From Bacteroidales bacterium (GTDB lineage Bacteria > Bacteroidota > Bacteroidia > Bacteroidales > WCHB1-69): DNA of 15,638 nucleotides. Where the stretch lies: assembly GCA_031257735.1 (NCBI GenBank), contig JAIROC010000181.1, forward strand, positions 1-15,638, in the 5' to 3' direction. How positions within the stretch are numbered: position 1 is the first letter of the stretch; every line of letters starts with the position of its first letter. Below, piece after piece: positions 6,914 to 15,443 of the stretch. A model generated the notes under the pieces. The model worked only from the letters and a program-made list of their open reading frames with translations. It ran no database searches and was not told the DNA's origin. The translations under genes were made by a program, and so were the position numbers.

Positions 6914-7600
6914 TACGTTTCCAAACTCGGGGAAACCTTCCTGACGATGAAAAGTACATTTCCAAGTGCGTGGAAACCTTCCTGACGACGAAAAATACGT
7001 TTCCAAGCTCGGGGAAACCTTCCTGACGACGAAAAATACGTTTCCAAGCTCGGGGAAACCTTCAATCACTATAAAAAGTATGTTTCCAAGCTCGGGGAAA
7101 CCTTCAATCACTACAAAAAGTACGTTTCCCCGAGTTTGGAAACGTTCAAAACGAAGAAAAATGCGTTTCCCCGAGTTTGGAAATGTTCAAAAAGACGAAA
7201 AGTACGTTTCCCCGAGTTTGGAAACGTTCAAAACGACGAAAAGTACGTTTCCCCGAGTTTGGAAACGTTCCTGACAACAAAAAGTACGTTTCCAAACGTG
7301 CGGAAATGTTCCTGCAGACAAAAAGTACGTTTCCAAACGTTCGGAAACGTTGAATCACTACGAAAAGTACGTTTCCAAACGTTCGGAAACGTTGAATCAC
7401 TACGAAAAGTACGTTTCCGAACGTGCGGAAACGTTGAATCACTATGAAAAGTACGTTTCCAAATGTGCGGAAACGTTGAATCACTATGAAAAGTACGTTT
7501 CCGAACGTTTGGAAACGTTCCTGACGACAAAAAGTACGTTTCCGAACGTTTGGAAACGTTCCTGACGACGAAAAGTACGTTTCCGAACGTTTGGAAACGT
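6914..7600. repeat. Tandem array of 17 palindromic units (41/42 bp) with variable centres and three linkers
   Basis: Units start at 6914, 6955, 6996, 7037, 7079, 7121, 7162, 7203, 7244, 7285, 7326, 7368, 7410, 7452, 7494, 7535 and 7576. Each is a left arm (TACGTTTCC, rarely TACA, TATG or TGCG), an 8-base centre, a right arm (GGAAACCTT in units 1-5, GGAAACGTT or GGAAATGTT later), then a linker. In units 6-17 the arms ACGTTTCC/GGAAACGT are mostly perfect inverted repeats. Linker types are CCTGACGACGAAAAG (units 1-3, 9-10, 15-16), [CG]AATCACTACGAAAAG (units 4-5, 11-14; 16 bases, hence 42 bp) and CAAAACGACGAAAAG (units 6-8). Centres are AAACTCGG-like (1, 3-5), CCGAGTTT (6-9), AAACGT[TG]C-like (10-14) and GAACGTTT (15-17). 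Unit 2 has AAGTGCGT. No protein is likely: 41-bp steps change frame. I do not recognise the element. The 71 bases from 7601 to the lptD stop contain nothing else clear. Confidence 0.92.
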
Positions 7601-7671
7601 ACAATATAAAGAAACCATAACAGTAGCAACGTAGCGCTATGCCCCTCTTCGCTCTTTTGCGTTTTTGCGTT

Positions 7672-10308
7672 TTAGTCGATTAATTCTTTTCGTTGGTTAT
7701 ATTTAGCGTCTTGCAGTATATTGGCTTTTGCGCGAATACCAACCTCAAAACTTCGATAAGTACCAAAAGGAATCCAATTGAAACTGATAACCCAACAGTG
7801 CAGGTCTCGTTCAACATGAAACTCAGTAGGAACAATGGTTTTCTGTGTGAAATTATATCCCGACTGAAAACGAAAACTCCATTTTGGCGTCAGTTCAATA
7901 CTTCCGTTTACACTTAATGAGTTGTTAAACGTATGTTTGTATTTGGGAATAAGCGTATCCGAGTAACGGTATAATCGATAAAAATCTATATTGTCATTCA
8001 TGTTGTAGGTAAAGACATAAGAAAAATTGACATTCCATTCTTTGAAGCCTGTAGAAGTTTTTTCTTTCTCTTTTTCTTTTTCATTCTTTCTTCGGAATAA
8101 ATCCCTATTGATATTGTATCCAAAACTAATATCCCCTCTGACAGAAGAAAGCCGAAACAATCTGTGATTTTCTTTGACTTCAAACTTATGTTTTTTATAT
8201 CCATCTTCCCCAATGATATATGGATCGAAGAGCATATTGAAAGCAAGATTAATCTGTTTGAAAAGCGTTGTTCTTCCACTCAAAGAAAGCGGATCCCAGC
8301 GAAAAGAATCTGCCAAAAAATCATAACCAGAAGAAACCGTCAAATTTTCAAGGATGGTAACTTTCTTATACGTCTCTCCTTCTTTCTTCGAACGAACTTT
8401 CATTTCTAACTTGTTACTTATCGAAAAAGTAATCTTTCCAGAAGATTTATAGGCAGGAACTGAATATAAAAATCCGTCAATGTAGGAATAGCGGACTTCT
8501 TTATTTTGTATGGTATCGTAATAGGTATCGTAGAGTGTTTTTTTGTTTATAGCGGGTCTGTATGTAAGCCCGATAGAAGGAGTAATTGTATGACGAAAAG
8601 CGTATACTTTTCCTTTTTTCATGATGTACATTCCGTATAAGGTAGAAGATAATCCCGAAGAAAAAGATAAATCGTGCGCAGGATAAAACGCATATATTGT
8701 ATCCCGTTTCACAAAGGTATATTTAAGCGTATCGTATTCTCCCCATGATTGTTTAACTCCTTTTATTTGCCATGTTTCTCTCAATGCAACTGAATTGTCC
8801 CAATTGATATATTTAAAAAGTTTGATAGTACTTCTAACGGGAATATAGTGGTTCATGCCAGAACGAAAATTATCAAAAGCATGTTTAAAGTCATTGATGA
8901 GAATAGAATCGTAAGTATTAACTGTATTTTGCACATCAAGCGTATATTGCATGGATATATTTTCATACCATCGTAATTTTCCCACTACCTGTTTCCGACG
9001 GAAAGGATGAAACTGACTGATGCCAAAATTAATTTGCGGCAATCGCATATCCAAATTTCCCTGTATAAGATTTTGAGAGAGTTCGGCATTTATGCCAAGC
9101 GTATACCTGCTTTTAAAGGAAGTACTGAAATTTACAACAGACATGGCTTGACTTTGTGTATAGTCGCTGATATTTTTTCCTACGGTATTTTTGGAAAAAG
9201 AATGTGTTTGAAAATTAATATTGGCAGAAAATGAATTGACAGGATGCGCTTTTCTATCCTGCTGATGATACCAATTTACTCTAATATCATGTGCAATGGT
9301 ACGGTCTTTTGTTGTTTTTTCTCCTCTTGGCGTAAAGAGATATTCTATATCATATTTGCCGTTGAATTTATATCGTTTCACATAATTGGAAGATAGATTT
9401 ACCCCAAAAGAACCACGCATATAAATAGTTGCCTTAATGATAAAGTCTATTTTTTCTTTTATAGCAAAATAATAACCAATACCCTCCAGATAGGGACCTA
9501 TATCAACTCTCTGTCCAAATTTAGGCAGAATAATTCCATTGCGATGTTTGTCTGTATGTGGAAATAAACCAAGCGGAAACGGAATAAGCGGAATACCTGC
9601 AATTCTAAGAAAAATAGGACCCGTCACAATTTTATCATTGGGAATGACTTTTGCCTTCCCAAAACTTACTTCAAAATGTGGATGTTCCAAGTTACAGGTT
9701 GTATATTTTCCTCTCCTGATGAAGCTGGTATTGTCAGGATTTTTTTTCACAATTTCACCATGCAAATAACTCTCCCCTTCCTGCGTAATGACATTACGTA
9801 TCAATCCTTTCTTCGAGTTAAAGTTGTAGGATAATTCATGACTTTTCACCTCATAACTCTCCTGCTTAAAGACAGGTTGTCCATGTAATACGCCTGATGT
9901 ATCGGTATCGCCTCTGGCATAGAGTTCGTTTTTTGAAAAATGTACTTTGACATAATAAGAAGTCAGATTTACATCTTCATAATTCAATACTACCTGATTG
10001 TAAAGATGTGCATGAGAACTGTCCATATCGAAAGAAACCGAATCTGTTGCCGCGTAATCAATAATAGAAGTAACAGCATTGGGCGATATTTTCCATGACT
10101 GAATAGTTGTGTCATTGTTTAGATTAAGCGTATCGTCCAGGGTGAAGGCAGTATCTCTGTTTTGAACAAAAGAAGAATCCATCCCATCTACAATATGTGG
10201 GACATTTAATGTGTCTGTTTGGCTATTTTGAGCGACAGAAACAGAAAAATTACAGATGAAAAAAACAATCTGTATACTGAAACTTATTCTTCTTTTAATG
10301 GTTTTCAA
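7672..10308 (-). CDS. lptD: LPS-assembly protein LptD (Bacteroidota type), outer-membrane beta barrel
   Basis: About 878 residues from the chosen TTG start. LptD, with its lipoprotein partner LptE, receives lipopolysaccharide from the periplasmic Lpt bridge and inserts it in the outer leaflet of the outer membrane. The N-terminus M-K-T-I-K-R-R then a hydrophobic stretch and S-V-S-V-A is a normal signal peptide. Residues about 90-220 are the OstA/LptA-like beta-jellyroll (V-V-L-N-Y-E-D-V-N-L-T and repeated strands, then R-G-K-Y-T-T-C-N-L-E-H-P-H-F). The G-I-P-L-I-P-F-P-L-G-L-F-P motif at about 238-250 marks the entry to the barrel, and the rest to the C-terminus is alternating aromatic strands ending in a final strand plus a short tail. 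No in-frame ATG exists before residue 43 (inside the mature protein), so a TTG start is needed; 10308 gives the cleanest signal peptide, 10320 and 10383 are alternatives. Divergence from the amidase gene fits the usual Bacteroidota order. Confidence 0.9.
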   Translation of the reverse strand: MKTIKRRISFSIQIVFFICNFSVSVAQNSQTDTLNVPHIVDGMDSSFVQNRDTAFTLDDTLNLNNDTTIQSWKISPNAVTSIIDYAATDSVSFDMDSSHAHLYNQVVLNYEDVNLTSYYVKVHFSKNELYARGDTDTSGVLHGQPVFKQESYEVKSHELSYNFNSKKGLIRNVITQEGESYLHGEIVKKNPDNTSFIRRGKYTTCNLEHPHFEVSFGKAKVIPNDKIVTGPIFLRIAGIPLIPFPLGLFPHTDKHRNGIILPKFGQRVDIGPYLEGIGYYFAIKEKIDFIIKATIYMRGSFGVNLSSNYVKRYKFNGKYDIEYLFTPRGEKTTKDRTIAHDIRVNWYHQQDRKAHPVNSFSANINFQTHSFSKNTVGKNISDYTQSQAMSVVNFSTSFKSRYTLGINAELSQNLIQGNLDMRLPQINFGISQFHPFRRKQVVGKLRWYENISMQYTLDVQNTVNTYDSILINDFKHAFDNFRSGMNHYIPVRSTIKLFKYINWDNSVALRETWQIKGVKQSWGEYDTLKYTFVKRDTIYAFYPAHDLSFSSGLSSTLYGMYIMKKGKVYAFRHTITPSIGLTYRPAINKKTLYDTYYDTIQNKEVRYSYIDGFLYSVPAYKSSGKITFSISNKLEMKVRSKKEGETYKKVTILENLTVSSGYDFLADSFRWDPLSLSGRTTLFKQINLAFNMLFDPYIIGEDGYKKHKFEVKENHRLFRLSSVRGDISFGYNINRDLFRRKNEKEKEKEKTSTGFKEWNVNFSYVFTYNMNDNIDFYRLYRYSDTLIPKYKHTFNNSLSVNGSIELTPKWSFRFQSGYNFTQKTIVPTEFHVERDLHCWVISFNWIPFGTYRSFEVGIRAKANILQDAKYNQRKELID

Positions 10309-10355
10309 TTCGTTATGCAAATTTTGTTTGCTGTTTTTTGTATATAAATTTTGAC

Positions 10356-10363
10356 TACTTTTG
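10356..10363 (+). promoter_or_regulatory. -7 element for the amidase-MCE operon
   Basis: TACTTTTG matches TAnnTTTG exactly, about 100 bases before the amidase ATG at 10465. T-rich DNA with TTG triplets at 10328 and 10338 lies upstream, neither at ideal spacing. If used, the leader is about 95 bases. It falls inside the longest possible lptD frame, which supports a shorter lptD. Confidence 0.45.
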
Positions 10364-10380
10364 TGTAAAATTACAACGGA

Positions 10381-10388
10381 CAAAATTA
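10381..10388 (-). promoter_or_regulatory. -7 element for lptD
   Basis: On the minus strand this reads TAATTTTG, a match to TAnnTTTG. No good -33 TTG is seen at the expected distance, so support is weaker. Transcription from near 10377 would leave about 70 bases before a TTG start at 10308, and it would exclude the upstream TTG at 10383, which lies within this box. Confidence 0.4.
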
Positions 10389-10464
10389 GGAAAAAACATG
10401 GACATATTATTATTTTTTTTTATTAAAGATAAATTATAGTTAGCACGATAAAAATAGACAAAGA

Positions 10465-11607
10465 ATGAAAGTGTTATATGCAGCAACGGTATTATGTACC
10501 TATTTATTATTGTCAGGGATAAATACTCCGTCTCTGGCTAATGACAGCCTGCCAAAGATAAAGGTTGTCGTAATAGACGCCGGTCATGGCGGACATGATC
10601 CGGGCGCTATCGGTATAACAGGCGTACAGGAAAAAAATATTACGCTTGCTATTGCCCTTAAACTTGGTTACATGATAGAAAAAAATACAGAGGTAAAAGT
10701 AATATACACCCGTAAAACAGATGTATTTGTCGAGTTGAAAACAAGAACGCAAATAGCGAACAACAATCATGCGGATATGTTTATTTCTATTCATTGTAAT
10801 TCTGTCGAAAACAATAGCGCTGCTAATAGAGCAGAGTCATATGTAATGGGCGTGGATAAAAATACTGCAAATTTAACCATCGCACAAAAAGAAAATTCCG
10901 CCATACTCAGTGAGAAAAATCATGAAAGTGATTACGGCGGTTACGATCCAAATTCAACCGAAGACTACATTATATTGTCGATGTACCAAAATAAATTTCT
11001 CGATAAGAGTGCAATATTGGCAAAGGAAATTCAAGCTGAATTTCAAGCGATAGGCAGGCAGGTCAGAGAAGTTCAACAGGCTGGTTTTTTGGTATTGTGG
11101 CGTGCGGCTATGCCCAGCGTTTTGATAGAAACAGGTTTTTTGAGTAATAAAGAAGAAGAAGCCTATTTAGCGTCTGAAAAAGGTCAAACAGAAATGGCAT
11201 TGGCTATCTATAACGGATTAGCAAAAGAGGCTCATTTGCCGACTATGAACATGCAAGACGTAAAAAATCTTGCCAATAAAAAACCTGCTACTACTACATC
11301 TTCCACTTCCAACAATCAATCATCAGGAGTGGTTTACAAGGTGCAAATTTGTGCTTTGCAGGAAAAATTAGAAAAAAAAGAATTGGAAAAAAGAGACCCT
11401 AAACTCAAAAACATCACCCAGATAGAGGTAGAAAAAGCAGGCGATAAGTTGTATAGATATTTTACGGGACATTGCGCTACTTATGCGGAAGCAGAAGAAG
11501 TATTGACATCAGTAATGAAAAAAACAGGGTATAAAGCCGAGATAGTCGCATATAAGAATGGAACAAGAATTACGTTACAAGAAGCAAAAGAATTAGAAAA
11601 TAAATAA
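10465..11607 (+). CDS. N-acetylmuramoyl-L-alanine amidase (Amidase_3) with C-terminal SPOR-like domain
   Basis: A 380-residue exported zinc amidase that cuts the bond between N-acetylmuramic acid and L-alanine in peptidoglycan, used in cell separation. Residues 1-25 are a signal peptide (cleavage after S-L-A). The Amidase_3 domain spans about 32-255. It shows V-I-D-A-G-H41-G-G-H-D-P-G-A, E56 in V-Q-E-K-N, F-I-S-I-H110-C-N-S and the catalytic region V-L-I-E222-T-G-F-L-S-N; H41, E56 and H110 are the expected zinc ligands. Residues about 118-180 are an insertion (A-E-S-Y-V-M-G..., S-D-Y-G-G-Y-D-P-N-S) typical of Bacteroidota members. A Ser/Thr/Asn-rich linker (273-287) leads to a SPOR-like domain at 289-368 (Y-K-V-Q-I-C-A-L, Y-R-Y-F-T-G, A-E-A-E-E-V, G-Y-K-A-E-I-V-A-Y), which would bind denuded glycan at the septum. 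The MCE gene follows after 16 bases in the same operon. Confidence 0.95.
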   Translation: MKVLYAATVLCTYLLLSGINTPSLANDSLPKIKVVVIDAGHGGHDPGAIGITGVQEKNITLAIALKLGYMIEKNTEVKVIYTRKTDVFVELKTRTQIANNNHADMFISIHCNSVENNSAANRAESYVMGVDKNTANLTIAQKENSAILSEKNHESDYGGYDPNSTEDYIILSMYQNKFLDKSAILAKEIQAEFQAIGRQVREVQQAGFLVLWRAAMPSVLIETGFLSNKEEEAYLASEKGQTEMALAIYNGLAKEAHLPTMNMQDVKNLANKKPATTTSSTSNNQSSGVVYKVQICALQEKLEKKELEKRDPKLKNITQIEVEKAGDKLYRYFTGHCATYAEAEEVLTSVMKKTGYKAEIVAYKNGTRITLQEAKELENK

Positions 11608-11623
11608 TAGAAAGATTATATTC

Positions 11624-12571
11624 ATGAAGAAAACATTTTTCAAGTCGGTAGAAATCAAGATAGCCATATTTGCATTGGCGGGACTTTTTCTGTTGGTGTG
11701 GGGGATTAATTTTTTGAAAGGAATAGACATATTCAAAAAACAATATCCTTATTATGCCATATTTGAAAATACATTGGGATTACTGCCTGCTCATATAGTA
11801 ACAATTAATGGAATGCACATTGGAACAGTAGATAAAATCCAATTAATGCGCAATCATTCCAACAAAGTATTGGTAACGCTAAACATAGACAAAAACATAG
11901 AAATTCCTGTCCATTCAATCATCAGAATTGCCATGCCCAATCCGCTAAGTTCTCCACAGGTTGAAATTATATTCAGTCAGGAAACACAATATATTTCACC
12001 CGGAGATACCTTACAGGGTAAGATTTCGGAAGGCTTACTAAACGAACTTGGTGGAGCAATGATTCCGCTAAAACGTATTATAAATTCTTTGGATACGTCC
12101 ATGTTTTTATTAAAGCAAACTTTACAGTCGGGAACACTGTCCGACTTGGAAGCTATTTTGGCAAACCTGCACGCTACCACAAACAAAATAGATATGCTCC
12201 TGGCAGCAAATACAGCTAAAGTAAATACTATCGTTACGGATGTACAAGCATTTACTTCTACACTACATAATAATGAAGAAAAAATACACGGTATTATCGG
12301 TAACTTAAACACTGTTTCGGAAAACCTTGCAGAAGCAGAATTGAAACAAACCATCAATAATGCCGCACATGCTATTGATAAATTAGACAGCTTGATTTAT
12401 GCGATAAATCAAGGTCAGGGAACTTTAGGGCAATTGGTCGTTAATGACAGTTTATATATCAGTTTGCAAAATTCAATAGTGAGTTTGGATAAACTGCTTG
12501 AAGACATAAAGGCAAACCCTAAAAAGTATATCAACATCACCGTATTCGAGAAAAAAAATAAAAATAAATAA
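11624..12571 (+). CDS. MCE-domain (MlaD-like) lipid-transport protein
   Basis: A 315-residue protein with one N-terminal transmembrane helix (residues about 12-30) after a short basic cytoplasmic start, so the bulk is periplasmic. The MCE domain covers about 38-117: Y-Y-A-I-F-E-N-T-L-G-L, then V-T-I-N-G-M-H-I-G-T-V-D-K-I, V-L-V-T-L-N-I-D, I-R-I-A-M-P-N-P-L-S-S-P-Q-V-E-I. A G-D-T-L-Q-G strand at 127-132 closes it. Residues 140-300 are helical with heptad-like leucines, as in the tails that extend MCE hexamers. MCE proteins form rings that carry phospholipids between inner and outer membranes with an ABC transporter; the permease and ATPase genes are not in this window. It follows the amidase after 16 bases and is probably translated from the same mRNA, a gene pair common in Bacteroidota. 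Confidence 0.9.
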   Translation: MKKTFFKSVEIKIAIFALAGLFLLVWGINFLKGIDIFKKQYPYYAIFENTLGLLPAHIVTINGMHIGTVDKIQLMRNHSNKVLVTLNIDKNIEIPVHSIIRIAMPNPLSSPQVEIIFSQETQYISPGDTLQGKISEGLLNELGGAMIPLKRIINSLDTSMFLLKQTLQSGTLSDLEAILANLHATTNKIDMLLAANTAKVNTIVTDVQAFTSTLHNNEEKIHGIIGNLNTVSENLAEAELKQTINNAAHAIDKLDSLIYAINQGQGTLGQLVVNDSLYISLQNSIVSLDKLLEDIKANPKKYINITVFEKKNKNK

Positions 12572-12610
12572 ATTGTTGTACCCTTATTTAAATAATTAAA
12601 ATAAAATCAG

Positions 12611-15439
12611 ATGGATAAAAATAATTTTATATCACGTCACACAGGAATTAAACCTGCAGAAGTAAAAAAAATGCTCAACGTTATTGGAGTTTCTTCCATT
12701 GACGAATTAATAGACCAGACAGTTCCAGCTAAAATCCGTTTAAGGGAAGTCTTACAATTAGATGAACAGATGGACGAATATGAATATCTAAATCATATTC
12801 GTTCACTTGCAATCAAAAATAAAATATATCGCTCCTATATCGGATTGGGATTCTATAACACAGAAACCCCCGCCGTTATATTGCGAAATGTATTGGAAAA
12901 TCCGGGTTGGTATACTTCCTATACTCCTTATCAGGCGGAAATATCACAGGGACGTTTGGAAGCGCTCTTGAATTACCAAACAATGATCTCAGATTTGACT
13001 TCATTACCTATCGCCAACTCTTCCCTTTTGGATGAAGCTACTGCCGCAGCAGAAGCAATGTTTATGTTCTACAGCTCTCGCAGTAGAGAAAAACAGAAAA
13101 ACGGAGCAAACAAATTTTTCATAGATGAAAATTTATTCCCCCAAACAATTCATGTTATGCAAACGCGTTCCGCAGCTTTGGGAATAGAATTGATAGTGGG
13201 AACTTTTAGTGAATTTACCTTTACACCCGAAGTATTTGGCGCAATTGTTCAATATCCCAACCAATGGGGGGAAGTAAATGATTACAGAACATTTGTAACA
13301 AAAGCAAAAGAGAATGGAAGTTTTGTTGCCGCTTCATGTGACATTCTTTCATTAGCATTATTGACCCCTCCGGGAGAATGGGGCGCTGATTGTGCGGTGG
13401 GTTCGGTACAACGTATGGGATTACCTATGGGCTTCGGTGGACCTGCTGCTGGCTTCTTTGCCTGCACAGAAGACTTTAAACGTCAAATACCCGGTCGTAT
13501 TATCGGTATTACAATAGACTCACAGGGCAAACGCGCTTTACGTATGGCTTTGCAAACCCGTGAACAGCATATTAAACGTGAAAGAGCAACTTCAAACATC
13601 TGTACGGCTTCCGCTTTGATGGCGGTCATGTCGGGCTTTTATGCAGCTTATCACGGTCAGAACGGTATTCGCAATATGGCTACACGTATACATGCCCTAT
13701 CCGAAACCCTGAATACTGAAATCGTAAAATTAGGCTATACACAACAGAATAAGATATTTTTCGACACCTTAACCGTACACTGCCCTGTCAAGACTGATAT
13801 CATTAGACCGATAGCTTTACGTTACGAAATAAACTTCCGTTATATCTGCGACGAATATATCGGAATCAGCTTAGACGAAACAACAACGATTAAAGATGTT
13901 AATGATATTCTTGCCGTATTGGCAGAAGCTGCGGGGAAACCATTTGTTGCTGTTAAGGAAACAATACAAACATCGTCTATCCCACAAGATTTGAAACGAA
14001 CATCCGATTATTTAACGCATCCCGTTTTCAATACATATCACAGCGAAACAGAAATGATGCGATACATAAAATCTTTGGAAATAAAAGATTTGGCATTGAA
14101 CAGAGCAATGATACCCTTGGGTTCTTGCACAATGAAACTTAATGCCGCAGCAGAGATGTTACCCTTAAGTTATGCCCGTTTTCAGACAATACATCCTTTT
14201 GTTCCTGATGATCAGGTTGCGGGATATTTGGAACTTATCAGAAATCTGGAAAAGGATTTGGCTACTATTACGGGGCTTGCGGCTATTTCTTTGCAACCTC
14301 TCTCGGGAGCTTCGGGAGAATATGCTGGTTTAACAGTTATTCGAAATTATCATCATGCACAGGGAAATACTCATCGGAACGTCTGCTTAATTCCTTCTTC
14401 CGCTCATGGAACAAATCCAGCATCTGCAGCCATGGCGGGAATGAATATCGTAACGGTAAAGGCTACCGAAAGCGGTGAAATTGATATTGACGACCTGAAA
14501 TTAAAAGCTGAACAAAACAAGGATACCTTATCCTGTATTATGATTACTTATCCTTCTACGCATGGCGTTTTTGAAGAAGCTATTTTGGATATTATTGCTA
14601 TTGTTCATCAGTATGGGGGTTTAGTTTATATGGATGGCGCGAACATGAATGCTCAGGTTGGTTTGACGAGTCCGGGATTTATGGGAGCGGATGTGTGTCA
14701 TTTAAACTTGCATAAAACCTTTGCCATGCCTCATGGAGGTGGTGGACCTGGGGTTGGACCTATCGGAGTTAGCGATAAGTTGGTTGATTTTCTCCCTAAT
14801 CACAGTATTGTAGAAGTAGGCGGAAAACAGGGAAGCGCCGTTTCGGGAACGCCATACGGTTATCCACTTTTGTTGCCAATTACATACGGATATATCAAAA
14901 TGCTGGGAGCAGACGGACTGAAAAAAGCAACCGAATATGCTATCCTGAACGCAAATTATATAACGGCACGCTTGAAAGATTCCTATAAAATATTATACAC
15001 GGGAAACAAAGGACGAGTAGCTCATGAAATGATTTTGGATTGTAACGCATTCAGTTTGGCGGCTTCGGTAGGAGATATTGCAAAACGTTTAATGGATTAT
15101 GGTTTTCATGCTCCAACGGTAGCGTTTCCTGTACATGGAACATTGATGGTTGAGCCGACAGAAAGCGAACCTCTCTCTGAATTAGACAGACTATGTGATG
15201 CGCTTATTCAGATTAGAAAAGAAATAGCTGATATCGAAAGTGGAAAAGCTCAAAAAGATAATAATCTTATCGTAAATGCGCCTCATACGGTAGAGGTCGT
15301 TTGTTCGGATGAATGGAACAGACCTTATTCCCGTCAGGAAGCGGCTTTTCCTATGCCTCACACGGATAAATATTGGCCAACTGTTTCCAAAGTAGACGAT
15401 GCTTACGGAGACAGAAATCTGGTTACCTGCGTGAAGTAA
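12611..15439 (+). CDS. gcvP: Glycine dehydrogenase (decarboxylating), P-protein of the glycine cleavage system
   Basis: A 942-residue single-chain P-protein, close to the usual 950-960. It decarboxylates glycine using pyridoxal phosphate and passes the aminomethyl group to lipoylated H-protein (GcvH). The N-terminus F-I-S-R-H-T-G-I and the L-N-V-I-G-V-S-S-I-D-E-L-I-D-Q-T-V-P motif are typical. The two homologous halves join near residue 455. L-G-S-C-T-M-K-L-N lies near 503-511. The PLP-binding lysine is K702 in H-L-N-L-H-K-T-F, followed by the glycine-rich G-G-G-G-P-G-V-G-P-I-G-V loop. The C-terminus ends Y-G-D-R-N-L-V-T-C. The genes for the T and H proteins are not adjacent. It starts 39 bases after the MCE gene on the same strand; I see no TAnnTTTG in that short gap, so read-through from the envelope operon is possible but functionally unrelated. 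Confidence 0.98.
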   Translation: MDKNNFISRHTGIKPAEVKKMLNVIGVSSIDELIDQTVPAKIRLREVLQLDEQMDEYEYLNHIRSLAIKNKIYRSYIGLGFYNTETPAVILRNVLENPGWYTSYTPYQAEISQGRLEALLNYQTMISDLTSLPIANSSLLDEATAAAEAMFMFYSSRSREKQKNGANKFFIDENLFPQTIHVMQTRSAALGIELIVGTFSEFTFTPEVFGAIVQYPNQWGEVNDYRTFVTKAKENGSFVAASCDILSLALLTPPGEWGADCAVGSVQRMGLPMGFGGPAAGFFACTEDFKRQIPGRIIGITIDSQGKRALRMALQTREQHIKRERATSNICTASALMAVMSGFYAAYHGQNGIRNMATRIHALSETLNTEIVKLGYTQQNKIFFDTLTVHCPVKTDIIRPIALRYEINFRYICDEYIGISLDETTTIKDVNDILAVLAEAAGKPFVAVKETIQTSSIPQDLKRTSDYLTHPVFNTYHSETEMMRYIKSLEIKDLALNRAMIPLGSCTMKLNAAAEMLPLSYARFQTIHPFVPDDQVAGYLELIRNLEKDLATITGLAAISLQPLSGASGEYAGLTVIRNYHHAQGNTHRNVCLIPSSAHGTNPASAAMAGMNIVTVKATESGEIDIDDLKLKAEQNKDTLSCIMITYPSTHGVFEEAILDIIAIVHQYGGLVYMDGANMNAQVGLTSPGFMGADVCHLNLHKTFAMPHGGGGPGVGPIGVSDKLVDFLPNHSIVEVGGKQGSAVSGTPYGYPLLLPITYGYIKMLGADGLKKATEYAILNANYITARLKDSYKILYTGNKGRVAHEMILDCNAFSLAASVGDIAKRLMDYGFHAPTVAFPVHGTLMVEPTESEPLSELDRLCDALIQIRKEIADIESGKAQKDNNLIVNAPHTVEVVCSDEWNRPYSRQEAAFPMPHTDKYWPTVSKVDDAYGDRNLVTCVK

Positions 15440-15443
15440 ACAT

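Noticed and set aside
6914..7600. CRISPR array
   Set aside because: The units lack unique spacers: linkers are only of three kinds, the variable bases lie inside the palindrome, and there are no cas genes nearby.
6914..7600. Integron cassette array (attC sites)
   Set aside because: Units are too short and lack cassettes between them, and there is no integrase or attC core GTTRRRY arrangement.
6966..7629. Several overlapping ORFs of 70-150 codons on both strands in the array
   Set aside because: They arise because the repeat has few stop codons in any frame. The 41-bp steps change frame, peptides are repetitive, and no start context or family match is seen.
12584..12595. 12-bp palindrome TTATTTAAATAA before gcvP as an operator
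   Set aside because: In such AT-rich DNA a palindrome of A and T is likely by chance, and no repressor or second site supports it.
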